Shown: piece by piece, positions 1 through 7,494 of the stretch | Layout: the number at the start of each line of letters is the position of its first letter | Numbering within the stretch: position 1 is the stretch's first letter | DNA from: G963678445 sp963678445 | Lineage (GTDB): Bacteria > Hydrogenedentota > Hydrogenedentia > Hydrogenedentales > G963678445 | Length of the DNA stretch: 64,000 bases | Assembly (NCBI GenBank): GCA_963678445.1 | Contig: OY782877.1 | Coordinates: 2,480,001 to 2,544,000, forward strand | Direction of reading: 5' to 3' | Program-made: the position numbers and the translations under genes | Notes under the pieces: model-generated | The model's input: only the letters and a program-made list of their open reading frames with translations | What the model was told of the DNA's origin: nothing | Databases searched by the model: none

Positions 1-357
1 TGTTTCTATTGAATAGCGTATGGCTTCCTGTTCTAAGCCGCGGCTTTCCTCGGACAGATCGAGTTGGCGTGCCAGATCGGGTTCCAGGAGGATAAGACGT
101 TCCTTTTCATCGATTTGTGCCTGCAATTCTTTATAGTACTGCGTTTTCTCGTAAGGCGGAGTTTGGGGAAGGGGGGGAACTGTGTTGATGCCGCTAGTTG
201 TATTTTTCGATGAGGTTGTTTGGGGGCGGCCCGTTTTCTCTTTAGCGAGGGGCTGAGGATCGTTACAGCCGATGAGTAGCACGAGAAGCGTAATGCCAAG
301 CAAGTGCAGGCACGTACTTTTTTGAAGAATATGCGAAGTAAGGTTCTCTTTCCGCAT
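1..357 (-). CDS. Putative lipoprotein, N-terminal part (cut by window edge)
   Basis: Reading leftward from an ATG at 355-357, the frame stays open to base 1, giving 119 residues and no stop. A GGAG ribosome site lies about ten bases upstream. The protein begins with a short basic stretch and a hydrophobic segment ending in a lipobox, Leu-Ile-Gly-Cys with Cys31, so it is probably exported and lipid-anchored. After the cysteine comes a low-complexity Thr/Ser/Pro-rich spacer (about residues 37-70). A charged, probably helical stretch rich in Glu, Lys, Leu and Gln follows. I do not recognise the family. It is divergent from parA. A competing frame at 33-299 is a shadow: it has no ribosome site or signal sequence and cuts across this one. 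Confidence 0.6.
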   Translation of the reverse strand, partial: MRKENLTSHILQKSTCLHLLGITLLVLLIGCNDPQPLAKEKTGRPQTTSSKNTTSGINTVPPLPQTPPYEKTQYYKELQAQIDEKERLILLEPDLARQLDLSEESRGLEQEAIRYSIET

Positions 358-465
358 TTTAAGATACTCCACTTTTTTGTGTTAATATGTGCTCTAGTGT
401 AGGGTTTTTGTGAGTTGTCTTCAAGGCCGCTTTTTGTCAGATTTCGAGTGAGCGCTCCAGATACG

Positions 466-512
466 TTGACTTGTTTAGGGGATGCACCGTATCATTAACC
501 TTCTTTTATAAT
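466..512 (+). promoter_or_regulatory. Candidate promoter(s) for parA-parB
   Basis: The 321-base gap between the divergent lipoprotein gene and parA holds a TTGACT box at 466-471, an 18-base spacer and TATCAT at 490-495. A perfect TATAAT follows at 507-512 but has no good -35 box at the usual distance. Either could start the parA transcript. I see no other recognisable element in the gap and no palindrome resembling the usual parS site. Confidence 0.4.
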
Positions 513-678
513 GGCGCGTGCATGAAGGTGTGTCATTGGAACGAAATGTACATCCTTTTGGTTTACAAAAAAGAATAACGAAAAGAATTAACAGTTTTCT
601 GGCGCAGACTCATGGTAAGGGGATTATTCGCCATGTCGGCGGTGCTGGCTGCTTGGTTTTTTCCGGTTAAGGTGTGGT

Positions 679-1437
679 ATGGGACAAGTCATCGCGATAG
701 CAAATCAAAAGGGCGGGGTGGGAAAGACGACGACGGCGGTCAATTTGGCGGCGTGTATGGCGGCGGCGGATCGGCGTGTGTTGTTGGTGGATCTGGACCC
801 GCAGGGCAATGCCACGCAAGGGGTGGGGTTGGATAAGAATGGGCTGCGAATGACGTTGTATGATGTGATGGTGAATGGGGCGGGGGTGCAGGAGGTGGTG
901 TGTGCGACGGGGATGGAGAATTTGTGGGTGTTGCCGACGAATCGGGAGCTGGTGGGGGCGGAGGTGGAGTTGGTGGATGCGGAGGAGCGGGAGTTTCGGT
1001 TGCGCAAGGGGCTGGCGGAGGCGCGGGAAGCGTATGATTATGTTTTTGTTGACTGTCCGCCGTCATTGAGTTTGTTGACGTTGAATGGTCTGGTGGCGGC
1101 GGATGGGGTGATCGTTACGTTGCAGTGTGAGTATTACGCCCTGGAGGGCTTGAGTGAGCTGCTGCAGACGATTATCCTAGTGCGGGATAATCTGAATCCG
1201 TCGTTGACGGTGAAGGGGGTGTTGTTGACGATGTTTCAGCGCACGAATCTGGCGACGCAGGTGGTGGAAGATGTGCGGGGGCATTTGGGTGACAAGGTGT
1301 TTCAGACGGTGGTGCCGCGAAATGTGACGTTGAGTGAGGCGCCGAGTTTTGGTAAGCCAATTATTTATTATGATCTGAAATGTGCGGGAGCTCAGGCGTA
1401 TATGGCCTTGGCTCGGGAGGTGATTTCGCGTGGCTAG
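679..1437 (+). CDS. parA: Chromosome-partitioning ATPase ParA (Soj)
   Basis: This 252-residue protein is a ParA/Soj-type P-loop ATPase. It binds DNA non-specifically as an ATP dimer and moves ParB-parS complexes during chromosome segregation. The deviant Walker A motif KGGVGKTT spans residues 11-18, with the signature lysine at 11 and the catalytic lysine at 16. The Walker A' motif LLVDLDPQG has aspartates at 38 and 40, and the Walker B-like VFVDCPP has Asp125. Length is normal for a chromosomal Soj protein with no N-terminal helix-turn-helix. Its last eight bases overlap parB, so the two are translated together. The coding strand is strikingly rich in G and poor in C at third positions. The ribosome site before the ATG is weak (AAGGTG). 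Confidence 0.95.
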   Translation: MGQVIAIANQKGGVGKTTTAVNLAACMAAADRRVLLVDLDPQGNATQGVGLDKNGLRMTLYDVMVNGAGVQEVVCATGMENLWVLPTNRELVGAEVELVDAEEREFRLRKGLAEAREAYDYVFVDCPPSLSLLTLNGLVAADGVIVTLQCEYYALEGLSELLQTIILVRDNLNPSLTVKGVLLTMFQRTNLATQVVEDVRGHLGDKVFQTVVPRNVTLSEAPSFGKPIIYYDLKCAGAQAYMALAREVISRG

Positions 1438-2359
1438 TAGTAAAAAAAAGGGCTTGGGCAAGGGCTTGGGAGCGTTGCTGGGCGAGAATAAGTTGTCTGC
1501 GGATGGACCGGGCGCAGCCACGGCGGCGGCTGCGGCAACTCCGGTAGCGCCGGAGGAGGTCTTGCCGGATGGTACGCGATTACTGTACTTGGACCCGACG
1601 ACGTTGGAGCCGAATCCGAAGCAGCCGCGGCGGGTCTTTGTAGAGGAGGCGTTGGAGGAGCTGTCTGCGTCGATCAAACAGGATGGGGTGCAGGAGCCGG
1701 TGCTGGTGCGTCAGGTGGGGGATAAGTATGAGCTGATCAGCGGTGAGCGTCGGGTGCGGGCGAGTATCATGGCGGATGTAACGCGTATTCCGGCAGTGTG
1801 TCGGGAGGTGTCGGACCGCGATATGCTCAAGCTGGGCCTGATCGAAAATATTCAACGGGAAGATCTGAATGCGATGGAGTTGGCGCGCGGGTATCAGGAT
1901 CTGATCGATGAGTTTGGCTGGACGCAGGAGGAGTTGTCGGTGGAGGTGGGTAAGAAGCGGGCGACAATTACGAATACGTTGCGTTTGCTAAATCTGCCGG
2001 AGGTGGTGCAGGAGCAGGTGGCGGATGGGTCGTTGACGATGGGGCATGCGCGGGCGTTGTTGGCCATTGAGTCGGTAGCGGGCCAGATTGCGGCGGCGCG
2101 TAAGATTATCAAGGAGGGGCTGTCGGTGCGTCAGGCGGAGAAGCTGGCGGTGGCGTCGAAGGAAGCAGCGGGGAATGGAAGCAAAAAACGGGTAGAAAAG
2201 GACCCGAACATTGTCCAGGTGGAGGATGATTTGCGACGGCATCTGGGGGCGAAGGTGGCGTTGCGGCAGGGACAGAATGGACGGGGAAAAATCGAGATTG
2301 AGTATTTTGATGCGGACGAGTTGGAACGTTTGTTATCGGTGTTGCGCGGCGGTCGTTAG
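1430..2359 (+). CDS. parB: Chromosome-partitioning protein ParB (Spo0J)
   Basis: ParB binds centromere-like parS sites and spreads along DNA as a CTP-dependent clamp. The 309-residue protein has the N-terminal ParA-stimulating stretch KGLGKGLGALLG (residues 7-18) and an Ala-rich linker. The ParB/Srx domain carries PKQPRR (63-68) and the CTP-binding GERRVR (105-110). A helix-turn-helix of the KorB type lies around residues 165-190, and a C-terminal dimerisation region follows. The GTG start at 1430 overlaps the end of parA and is preceded by a strong GGAGGTGA inside parA, which supports coupling. No parS-like inverted repeat was seen in the neighbourhood, although one is often found near parAB. 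Confidence 0.95.
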   Translation: MASSKKKGLGKGLGALLGENKLSADGPGAATAAAAATPVAPEEVLPDGTRLLYLDPTTLEPNPKQPRRVFVEEALEELSASIKQDGVQEPVLVRQVGDKYELISGERRVRASIMADVTRIPAVCREVSDRDMLKLGLIENIQREDLNAMELARGYQDLIDEFGWTQEELSVEVGKKRATITNTLRLLNLPEVVQEQVADGSLTMGHARALLAIESVAGQIAAARKIIKEGLSVRQAEKLAVASKEAAGNGSKKRVEKDPNIVQVEDDLRRHLGAKVALRQGQNGRGKIEIEYFDADELERLLSVLRGGR

Positions 2360-2420
2360 CCGGGGCGTGTGTAAAATGGGCCTGGCTGGGGCTGGGATGA
2401 TGTTATGAGGAAGATGTGTC

Positions 2421-3692
2421 ATGTTTGATATAAGACTGTTGCGTAGTGAACCGGATTTGGTGCGTGCTGCGATGGAGAAACGTCATACGAAGGTGGATTT
2501 GGAGGGGGGGCTGGAAATTGATGCAAAGCGACGTACGCTGGTGTATGAGATGGAACAGTTGCGGGCGGAGCAGAATGCGGCGAGTCAGGAGATCGGTCTG
2601 AAGAAGCGGGCGAAGGAGGATGCGTCGGAGGCGATTGCGGCGATGAAGGCGATTAAGGACAAGATTGGTGCGCTGGAGGAGCAGGTGCGTGAGGTGGATG
2701 CGCAGTTGCAGTCGTTTTTGTTGACCTTGCCCAATATGCCGGCGGAAGATGTGCCGCTGGGCAAGGATGATACGGAGAATCGGGTGGAGCGGGTGTGGGG
2801 GGAACCCGGCAAGTTTGATTTTGAGGTGCAGGATCATGTGGCGTTGGGCGAGGGCTTGGGGCTACTTGATTTTGAATGTGCGGCAAAATTGGCGGGAAGC
2901 CGGTTTTGTTTATCACGCGGCGCGATAGCACAGCTGGAACGCGCGCTGATCAATTTTATGCTGGATATTCATACGCGGGAACATGGGTATATGGAAGTGC
3001 TGCCACCGTTTATGGTGAATTCGGACAGCATGCAAGGGACAGGACAATTACCCAAGTTCGCCGAGGACCTGTTTAAGCTGGAGGGGACGGATTATTGGTT
3101 GAGCCCCACGGCGGAGGTGCCGGTGACGAATATTCATCGGGGTGAAATCCTAAAGGAAGAGCAGCTTCCTATTTACTACACCGCGTATACGCCTTGTTTC
3201 CGCAGTGAAGCGGGTAGTTACGGCAAGGACACGCGGGGTATGATTCGTCTGCACCAGTTCAACAAGGTGGAGATGGTAAAATTCGTACGACCGGAAGATT
3301 CCTGGGAGGAACTGGAGAAGCTGACGCAGAACGCGGAGACGATTCTGCAACGCTTGGAACTGCCGTATCGGGTGGTTACGTTGAGCACAGGCGATCTGGG
3401 TTTCTGCGCGGCGAAAACCTATGACTTGGAGGTGTGGTTGCCGGGGCAGGATGCCTATCGGGAAATCAGTTCATGCTCCAATTGCGTTGATTTCCAGGCG
3501 CGACGCGCCAATATCCGGTTCCGACGCGGCAAAAAACCGGAGTTTGTGCATACGTTGAATGGTTCAGGTTTGGCGGTAGGCCGTACTGCGGTGGCAATTC
3601 TGGAAAATTATCAGCAGGAAGATGGGTCGGTACGTGTGCCGACGGCGTTGCAGCCGTATATGGGCGGCCTTGAGTGCATTACAGCGGGATAA
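2421..3692 (+). CDS. serS: Serine--tRNA ligase
   Basis: Seryl-tRNA synthetase charges tRNA(Ser) with serine in the cytosol. The 423-residue protein has the usual length and plan. An N-terminal coiled-coil arm (about residues 28-110) contacts the long variable arm of the tRNA. The class II catalytic core contains motif 2 around FRSEAGSYGKDTRG and motif 3 around GLAVGRTAVAILENYQ, near the C-terminus. It lies 61 bases after parB and 6 bases before the Sir2 gene, so it is likely co-transcribed with both neighbours. The first third shares the G-rich, C-poor codon use of parAB, while the rest looks more balanced. Confidence 0.97.
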   Translation: MFDIRLLRSEPDLVRAAMEKRHTKVDLEGGLEIDAKRRTLVYEMEQLRAEQNAASQEIGLKKRAKEDASEAIAAMKAIKDKIGALEEQVREVDAQLQSFLLTLPNMPAEDVPLGKDDTENRVERVWGEPGKFDFEVQDHVALGEGLGLLDFECAAKLAGSRFCLSRGAIAQLERALINFMLDIHTREHGYMEVLPPFMVNSDSMQGTGQLPKFAEDLFKLEGTDYWLSPTAEVPVTNIHRGEILKEEQLPIYYTAYTPCFRSEAGSYGKDTRGMIRLHQFNKVEMVKFVRPEDSWEELEKLTQNAETILQRLELPYRVVTLSTGDLGFCAAKTYDLEVWLPGQDAYREISSCSNCVDFQARRANIRFRRGKKPEFVHTLNGSGLAVGRTAVAILENYQQEDGSVRVPTALQPYMGGLECITAG

Positions 3693-3698
3693 GCGTAG

Positions 3699-4442
3699 AT
3701 GGATGAGCGATATCGGGTGGCTGCGGAGGCTATTCAGAAAACACGGAATGTAATTGCAGTGACCGGTGCGGGCGCATCGGTGGAGAGCGGTATTCCGGAC
3801 TTTCGCAGCATAGGCGGTTTGTGGACAAAGTATCCGCCAGAGGAATACGCCACGTATGACGCCTTTATTGACGACCCCGATAAGGTGTGGACGATGTGGT
3901 ACGAATTGGGCGATACGCTCAAGAAGGCGCGTCCCAATGCAGCGCACTACGCCTTGGCGCGTTTGGAAGAAATGGGGCATCTGCGGGCGGTAATCACGCA
4001 AAACATCGATGCGTTGCACTATCATGCGGGCAATACGGTGGTCATCGAGTATCACGGCAATGCAGATACGGTGATCTGTCCCGCCTGTCACCGGCGACGT
4101 CCTATGGACATGGCGCAACGCGCCTTGGGAGCGCCGCGTTGCGAGTGCGGCGGCTATATGAAGCCCGATGTTGTGTTGTTTGGCGAACCCATTCCAGAGA
4201 ATGCCCTGTACCAATCCGACAGTTTGGCGCGCACCTGCGATGTCTTGATTGTCGTGGGCACCTCTGTACAGGTCTATCCGGCGGCATCCCTGCCTCTGGT
4301 CGCCAAAGAACACGGTGCGATGATTGTGGAATGCAACACGGAAGAAACCGACCTGACACGTGGCGTGACCGATGTCTTTCTGCAAGGGCCTGCGGGAAAG
4401 ACGTTGCCAATACTAGTGGAGCATCTGGTATCACAGCTTTAA
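3699..4442 (+). CDS. NAD-dependent protein deacylase, Sir2 family
   Basis: Sirtuins remove acyl groups from lysine side chains using NAD. All key elements are present in 247 residues. The NAD-binding GAGASVESGIPDFRS spans 23-37, QNID 101-104, and the catalytic histidine is His119 in EYHGN. A zinc site is formed by Cys127, Cys130, Cys148 and Cys150, and GTSVQVYPA closes the NAD pocket. The tyrosine-arginine pair typical of desuccinylases (CobB class III) is not evident to me, so I leave the acyl preference open. It starts 6 bases after serS and is probably read from the same transcript. A weak stem (4443-4449 with 4468-4474) follows the stop codon without a clear T-run. Confidence 0.93.
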   Translation: MDERYRVAAEAIQKTRNVIAVTGAGASVESGIPDFRSIGGLWTKYPPEEYATYDAFIDDPDKVWTMWYELGDTLKKARPNAAHYALARLEEMGHLRAVITQNIDALHYHAGNTVVIEYHGNADTVICPACHRRRPMDMAQRALGAPRCECGGYMKPDVVLFGEPIPENALYQSDSLARTCDVLIVVGTSVQVYPAASLPLVAKEHGAMIVECNTEETDLTRGVTDVFLQGPAGKTLPILVEHLVSQL

Positions 4443-4793
4443 AAAGCGCAAAGAAAAGATAGGGGAAGCGCTTTACTGATGTAATGCAAGCACACTGATG
4501 GCGTGTGGCGTCCAGGCAAAGCGGGCGCGTACTTGCGGTGAAAGCCCGTCTGAGCTGAGCACAGAACCCTACGCTCTCTTGCCGTGCCTTGTACTCTGAG
4601 GTTCGCTAAGAGTATAGATGGTTTGAACTGCTGGTTTGACTCATCAGCCGCAACTTTGTTCAAATAAGTCCTCCGTGCGTATACAAATTATTGGATGGTT
4701 TTGCCAATATTTCCGTACGGATCACACCCTGTATAGACTGAGCCGACGGTTGGGACTTTGGAAAATGGCTCGTTTACCCAAGGAGTAGAACGC
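4443..4793. other. Non-coding gap between the Sir2 and GH3 genes, possibly structured
   Basis: No convincing gene is seen in these 351 bases. The segment 4490-4620 contains several short self-complementary stretches, for example TACTCT at 4592-4597 with AGAGTA at 4609-4614, and CGGGC at about 4522-4526 with GCCCG at about 4544-4548. It could be a structured leader or a degraded RNA element, but I cannot assign it to a known class. The GH3 ribosome site AAGGAG lies at the right end. Confidence 0.3.
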
Positions 4794-7178
4794 GTGAGTG
4801 TATTGCAGTGTAAAAAGAATTTTTGTGTTGTGCTTGCGGCGATATTGTGCAGTATTGTAAACGCTGCTTGTGCTGCGGCACTGGATGACAAAGGGAAAAG
4901 TATGGAAGAAAAGGCACGGGCGCTGATTTCAGAGATGACCCTGGAAGAAAAACTTGGTCTGACCGTCGGTGACGGGCGATTTGTCCCCGGTTTTAATCCG
5001 AATAACAGTGACGCCGGCAAAGGCATTATTATCGAGAACCAGCGTTCAAAACTGGTGATACCGCGCCTTTCCATCAGAACCACCGCTATGTCGGATGGGC
5101 CGGCAGGGTTGAATAGACAGCCTCGCCAGGAGGGGGAAAAGGATTACCAGTATACAACCGCCTTTCCTACCGCTACCTGTCTGGCAGCTACATGGAACAC
5201 GGATTTGGTGGAGCGCGTAGGGGAGGTCTTTGGAAACGAGGTTCTGGAATACGACTATGATCTGTTATTGGCTCCAGGGTTGAATATCCATCGTAATCCC
5301 AAAGACGGGCGCGTCTTTGAGTATTATTCCGAAGATCCGTTGCTTTCCGGAAAAATGGCGGCCGTTATGGTCAGGGGGCTTCAATCCAATGGCATCGGCA
5401 CCACCTTGAAACACTTCATAAATCACAATCAACAGACCAACAGAAGAACCAACAATGCGGTTGTAAGCCAGCGGGCACTGCGGGAAATCTATTTGCGGGG
5501 ATTCGAGATCGCCGTCAAAGAGGGACAGCCCAAGGCGATTATGAGTTCATACAACCGGTTGAATGGATTCTATACCGCCGAAAATCCTGAACTGCTCAAA
5601 ACAATTGTACGGGAAGAATGGGGGTTTGACGGGCTGCACATTACCGATTTTGATGGATTCGGCAGTGCCGTGGCGAAAATACGGGGCGGTACGAACCTGC
5701 TGATGAGTGGGAATGAGCAGGAGCATAATGAACTCAAGGCCGCCTTGGAGGAGAAAGTTCTCGATGAGCGAACGCTTGATGAGAGCTTGGTTTACTGTAT
5801 CAAGTTAAAGCTGGACTCTGCACGGGCAAACGGCCATGTTCCGAACGCAGCGCCGGACCTGGAAGGCCATGCTAAAGTGGCGTTGGAAGCCGCTGAAGAA
5901 GGCGTTGTGCTTCTTAAGAATGAAAAGGACTGTCTCCCCCTGTCCGCAGACCAGACCGTTGCCGTATTCGGCAAAACGGCCTACGAACTGATTCCTTTTG
6001 GTACAGGGAGCGGGATGGTTCGTAGCTTTAAATACACGGTCTCCGTGAATGAGGGACTCAAGGCGGCGGGTTTTGCCGTGCTCGAGGATATGGAAAAGAA
6101 CTACAAGGCCTATATTGAAAAGATAAAACGCGAAAACCTCGTTCCGGATTACTTCAATAACCCCAAGATGCGGAAAGATAACGGCATCGTGGATGACCAG
6201 GCACCGCCTCACTTCAAAGAAAGGCTGGTCGCATTCAGTCGGGAACAGGCACTTTCAAAAGAAGCGATTAAGGCCTATGAATCCCGATCGGATATAGCGG
6301 TTATCACGCTGGGCAGAAGCGCCGGCGAAAACTATGAGAATGGCTACCTGCCGATAACCCAAATAGAGCTCGACCTTGTGCGCGATGTGTCCGAGATTTT
6401 CCATGCGGCCAACAAGAAGGTTATTGTTGTCCTCAATGTTGGCGGGGTATGGGAGACGGCCAGTTGGCAGGACTATCCCGATGCGATTCTTTTGGCATGG
6501 CATCCGGGGCAGGAGGGCGGTAGCGCCCTCGCCAACATCATAACAGGAAAGGTCAACCCCTCCGGCAAACTCCCCGATTCCTTTCCACTGAAATACGAGG
6601 ATGTGCCTTCAGCAGGCAGCTTCCCCGGTGTTCCGGCGGACGATCCGGTCAACTCCTTTTACTCGGAAGGAATTTATGTCGGGTATCGCTACTACGATTC
6701 CTTTGACGTGCCGGTGGCCTATCCCTTTGGCTATGGCATGTCGTATACGACCTTCGCGTATTCCGACCTGAAATTGAGCAGCGACACCTTCTCTTCGAAG
6801 CTGGAAGTTAGCGCAACCATCAAGAATACAGGCGCAGTGGCCGGTAAAGAGATCGTGCAACTATACCTTTCCGCTCCTCAAGAGGTACTTGAGAAACCCG
6901 AACAGGAGCTGGTGGGATTCGCCAAAACAAAACTGTTGCAGCCGGGCGAGAGTCAACAGCTTCACTTTGAACTCGACGAACGTTCGCTGGCGTCCTTCTG
7001 GAGTGGAATCAGCGCTTGGGTGGCTGACAAAGGAACATACGAAGTGCGCGTAGGGGCGTCGTCAAAAGACATCCGCCTTAAGGCAAGCTTTACGCTTCCC
7101 CAAGATATCGTCGTGGAAAAAGTACACGACGTTTTATATCCTAACTTTCTGATCGAAGAACTGCGGAAAAAGAGCTAA
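4794..7178 (+). CDS. Exported glycoside hydrolase family 3 protein (beta-glucosidase-like)
   Basis: GH3 enzymes release terminal beta-linked glucose, xylose or N-acetylglucosamine residues with retention. The GTG at 4794 is chosen because AAGGAG sits eight bases before it and the protein then begins directly with a signal peptide (about residues 1-28). A start 12 codons earlier is open but has no ribosome site. The N-terminal barrel has the substrate-binding Lys206-His207 in TLKHF and the likely nucleophile Asp285 in ITDFDG. The alpha/beta sandwich follows with the Gly-rich FGTGSGMV. A fibronectin-III-like domain (from about residue 650) ends the chain at 794 residues. Substrate cannot be told from sequence. 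It stands alone, with a terminator downstream. Codon use is more even than in parAB and rpoB. Confidence 0.9.
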   Translation: MSVLQCKKNFCVVLAAILCSIVNAACAAALDDKGKSMEEKARALISEMTLEEKLGLTVGDGRFVPGFNPNNSDAGKGIIIENQRSKLVIPRLSIRTTAMSDGPAGLNRQPRQEGEKDYQYTTAFPTATCLAATWNTDLVERVGEVFGNEVLEYDYDLLLAPGLNIHRNPKDGRVFEYYSEDPLLSGKMAAVMVRGLQSNGIGTTLKHFINHNQQTNRRTNNAVVSQRALREIYLRGFEIAVKEGQPKAIMSSYNRLNGFYTAENPELLKTIVREEWGFDGLHITDFDGFGSAVAKIRGGTNLLMSGNEQEHNELKAALEEKVLDERTLDESLVYCIKLKLDSARANGHVPNAAPDLEGHAKVALEAAEEGVVLLKNEKDCLPLSADQTVAVFGKTAYELIPFGTGSGMVRSFKYTVSVNEGLKAAGFAVLEDMEKNYKAYIEKIKRENLVPDYFNNPKMRKDNGIVDDQAPPHFKERLVAFSREQALSKEAIKAYESRSDIAVITLGRSAGENYENGYLPITQIELDLVRDVSEIFHAANKKVIVVLNVGGVWETASWQDYPDAILLAWHPGQEGGSALANIITGKVNPSGKLPDSFPLKYEDVPSAGSFPGVPADDPVNSFYSEGIYVGYRYYDSFDVPVAYPFGYGMSYTTFAYSDLKLSSDTFSSKLEVSATIKNTGAVAGKEIVQLYLSAPQEVLEKPEQELVGFAKTKLLQPGESQQLHFELDERSLASFWSGISAWVADKGTYEVRVGASSKDIRLKASFTLPQDIVVEKVHDVLYPNFLIEELRKKS

Positions 7179-7235
7179 GTGGGTGGTTAGGGGCACACCC
7201 AGGATATAGGGTTCTTACCGTATCCTGACCACAAC

Positions 7236-7262
7236 AAAAAACGGTTTTTAAGACTGTTTTTT
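7236..7262 (+). terminator. Probable intrinsic terminator after the GH3 gene
   Basis: AAAAACGGT at 7237-7245 pairs with ACTGTTTTT at 7253-7261 (one G-T pair), with a seven-base loop and a T-rich tail. It lies about 60 bases after the GH3 stop codon. Because both arms are A- or T-rich it could act in both directions. Confidence 0.6.
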
Positions 7263-7273
7263 AGATTTTAGTC

Positions 7274-7299
7274 ACCAACGTGGGCATTGCCACGTTGGT
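7274..7299. repeat. Perfect 10-bp inverted repeat before rpoB
   Basis: ACCAACGTGG (7274-7283) and CCACGTTGGT (7290-7299) form a perfect stem around the loop GCATTG. It is not followed by a T-run on either strand. It sits between the GH3 terminator and the rpoB promoter, so it may be an operator or a second, factor-aided terminator. Confidence 0.5.
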
Positions 7300-7333
7300 C
7301 AATATTAGCCAAGCTGTTTTCAGGCGGATTGGT

Positions 7334-7362
7334 TTGACATCGGTGCAATTTTTTGCTACACT
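7334..7362 (+). promoter_or_regulatory. Strong sigma-70-type promoter for rpoB-rpoC
   Basis: TTGACA (7334-7339), a 17-base spacer and TACACT (7357-7362) form a near-consensus promoter about 120 bases before rpoB. Transcription would start near 7369 and give a leader of about 115 nucleotides that carries a small ORF. Confidence 0.75.
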
Positions 7363-7416
7363 ACGTGGCTGCGCTCCTATATGGGGTAGATCTGTCTTTA
7401 AACGGAGGTGCTTTTA

Positions 7417-7494
7417 ATGATGATGTCTTGGCTGGGCCAGTGTAACATCTTGTCCTCCGGAACTTTAGCCAAAGGAGTCTCTGCATGGCTGTAG
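7417..7494 (+). CDS. Putative 25-residue leader peptide overlapping the rpoB start
   Basis: A short frame begins with three consecutive ATG codons (7417-7425), preceded by a strong GGAGG at 7404-7408. It encodes 25 residues and ends at TAG 7492-7494, so its last ten bases overlap the first codons of rpoB in another frame. CGGAGG at its own ribosome site (7403-7408) is complementary to CCTCCG at 7454-7459. CTCC inside that stretch (7455-7458) is also complementary to GGAG of the rpoB ribosome site (7474-7477). Ribosomes on the small frame could therefore control access to rpoB. No homology is claimed, and the peptide itself may be unimportant. Confidence 0.45.
   Translation: MMMSWLGQCNILSSGTLAKGVSAWL

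Noticed and set aside
33..299. 88-codon minus-strand frame at the left edge
   Set aside because: It conflicts with the better-supported lipoprotein frame ending at 357, which has a lipobox and a ribosome site.
1..2420. parS centromere site near parAB
   Set aside because: I looked for the usual 16-base palindrome by eye around these genes and saw no match.
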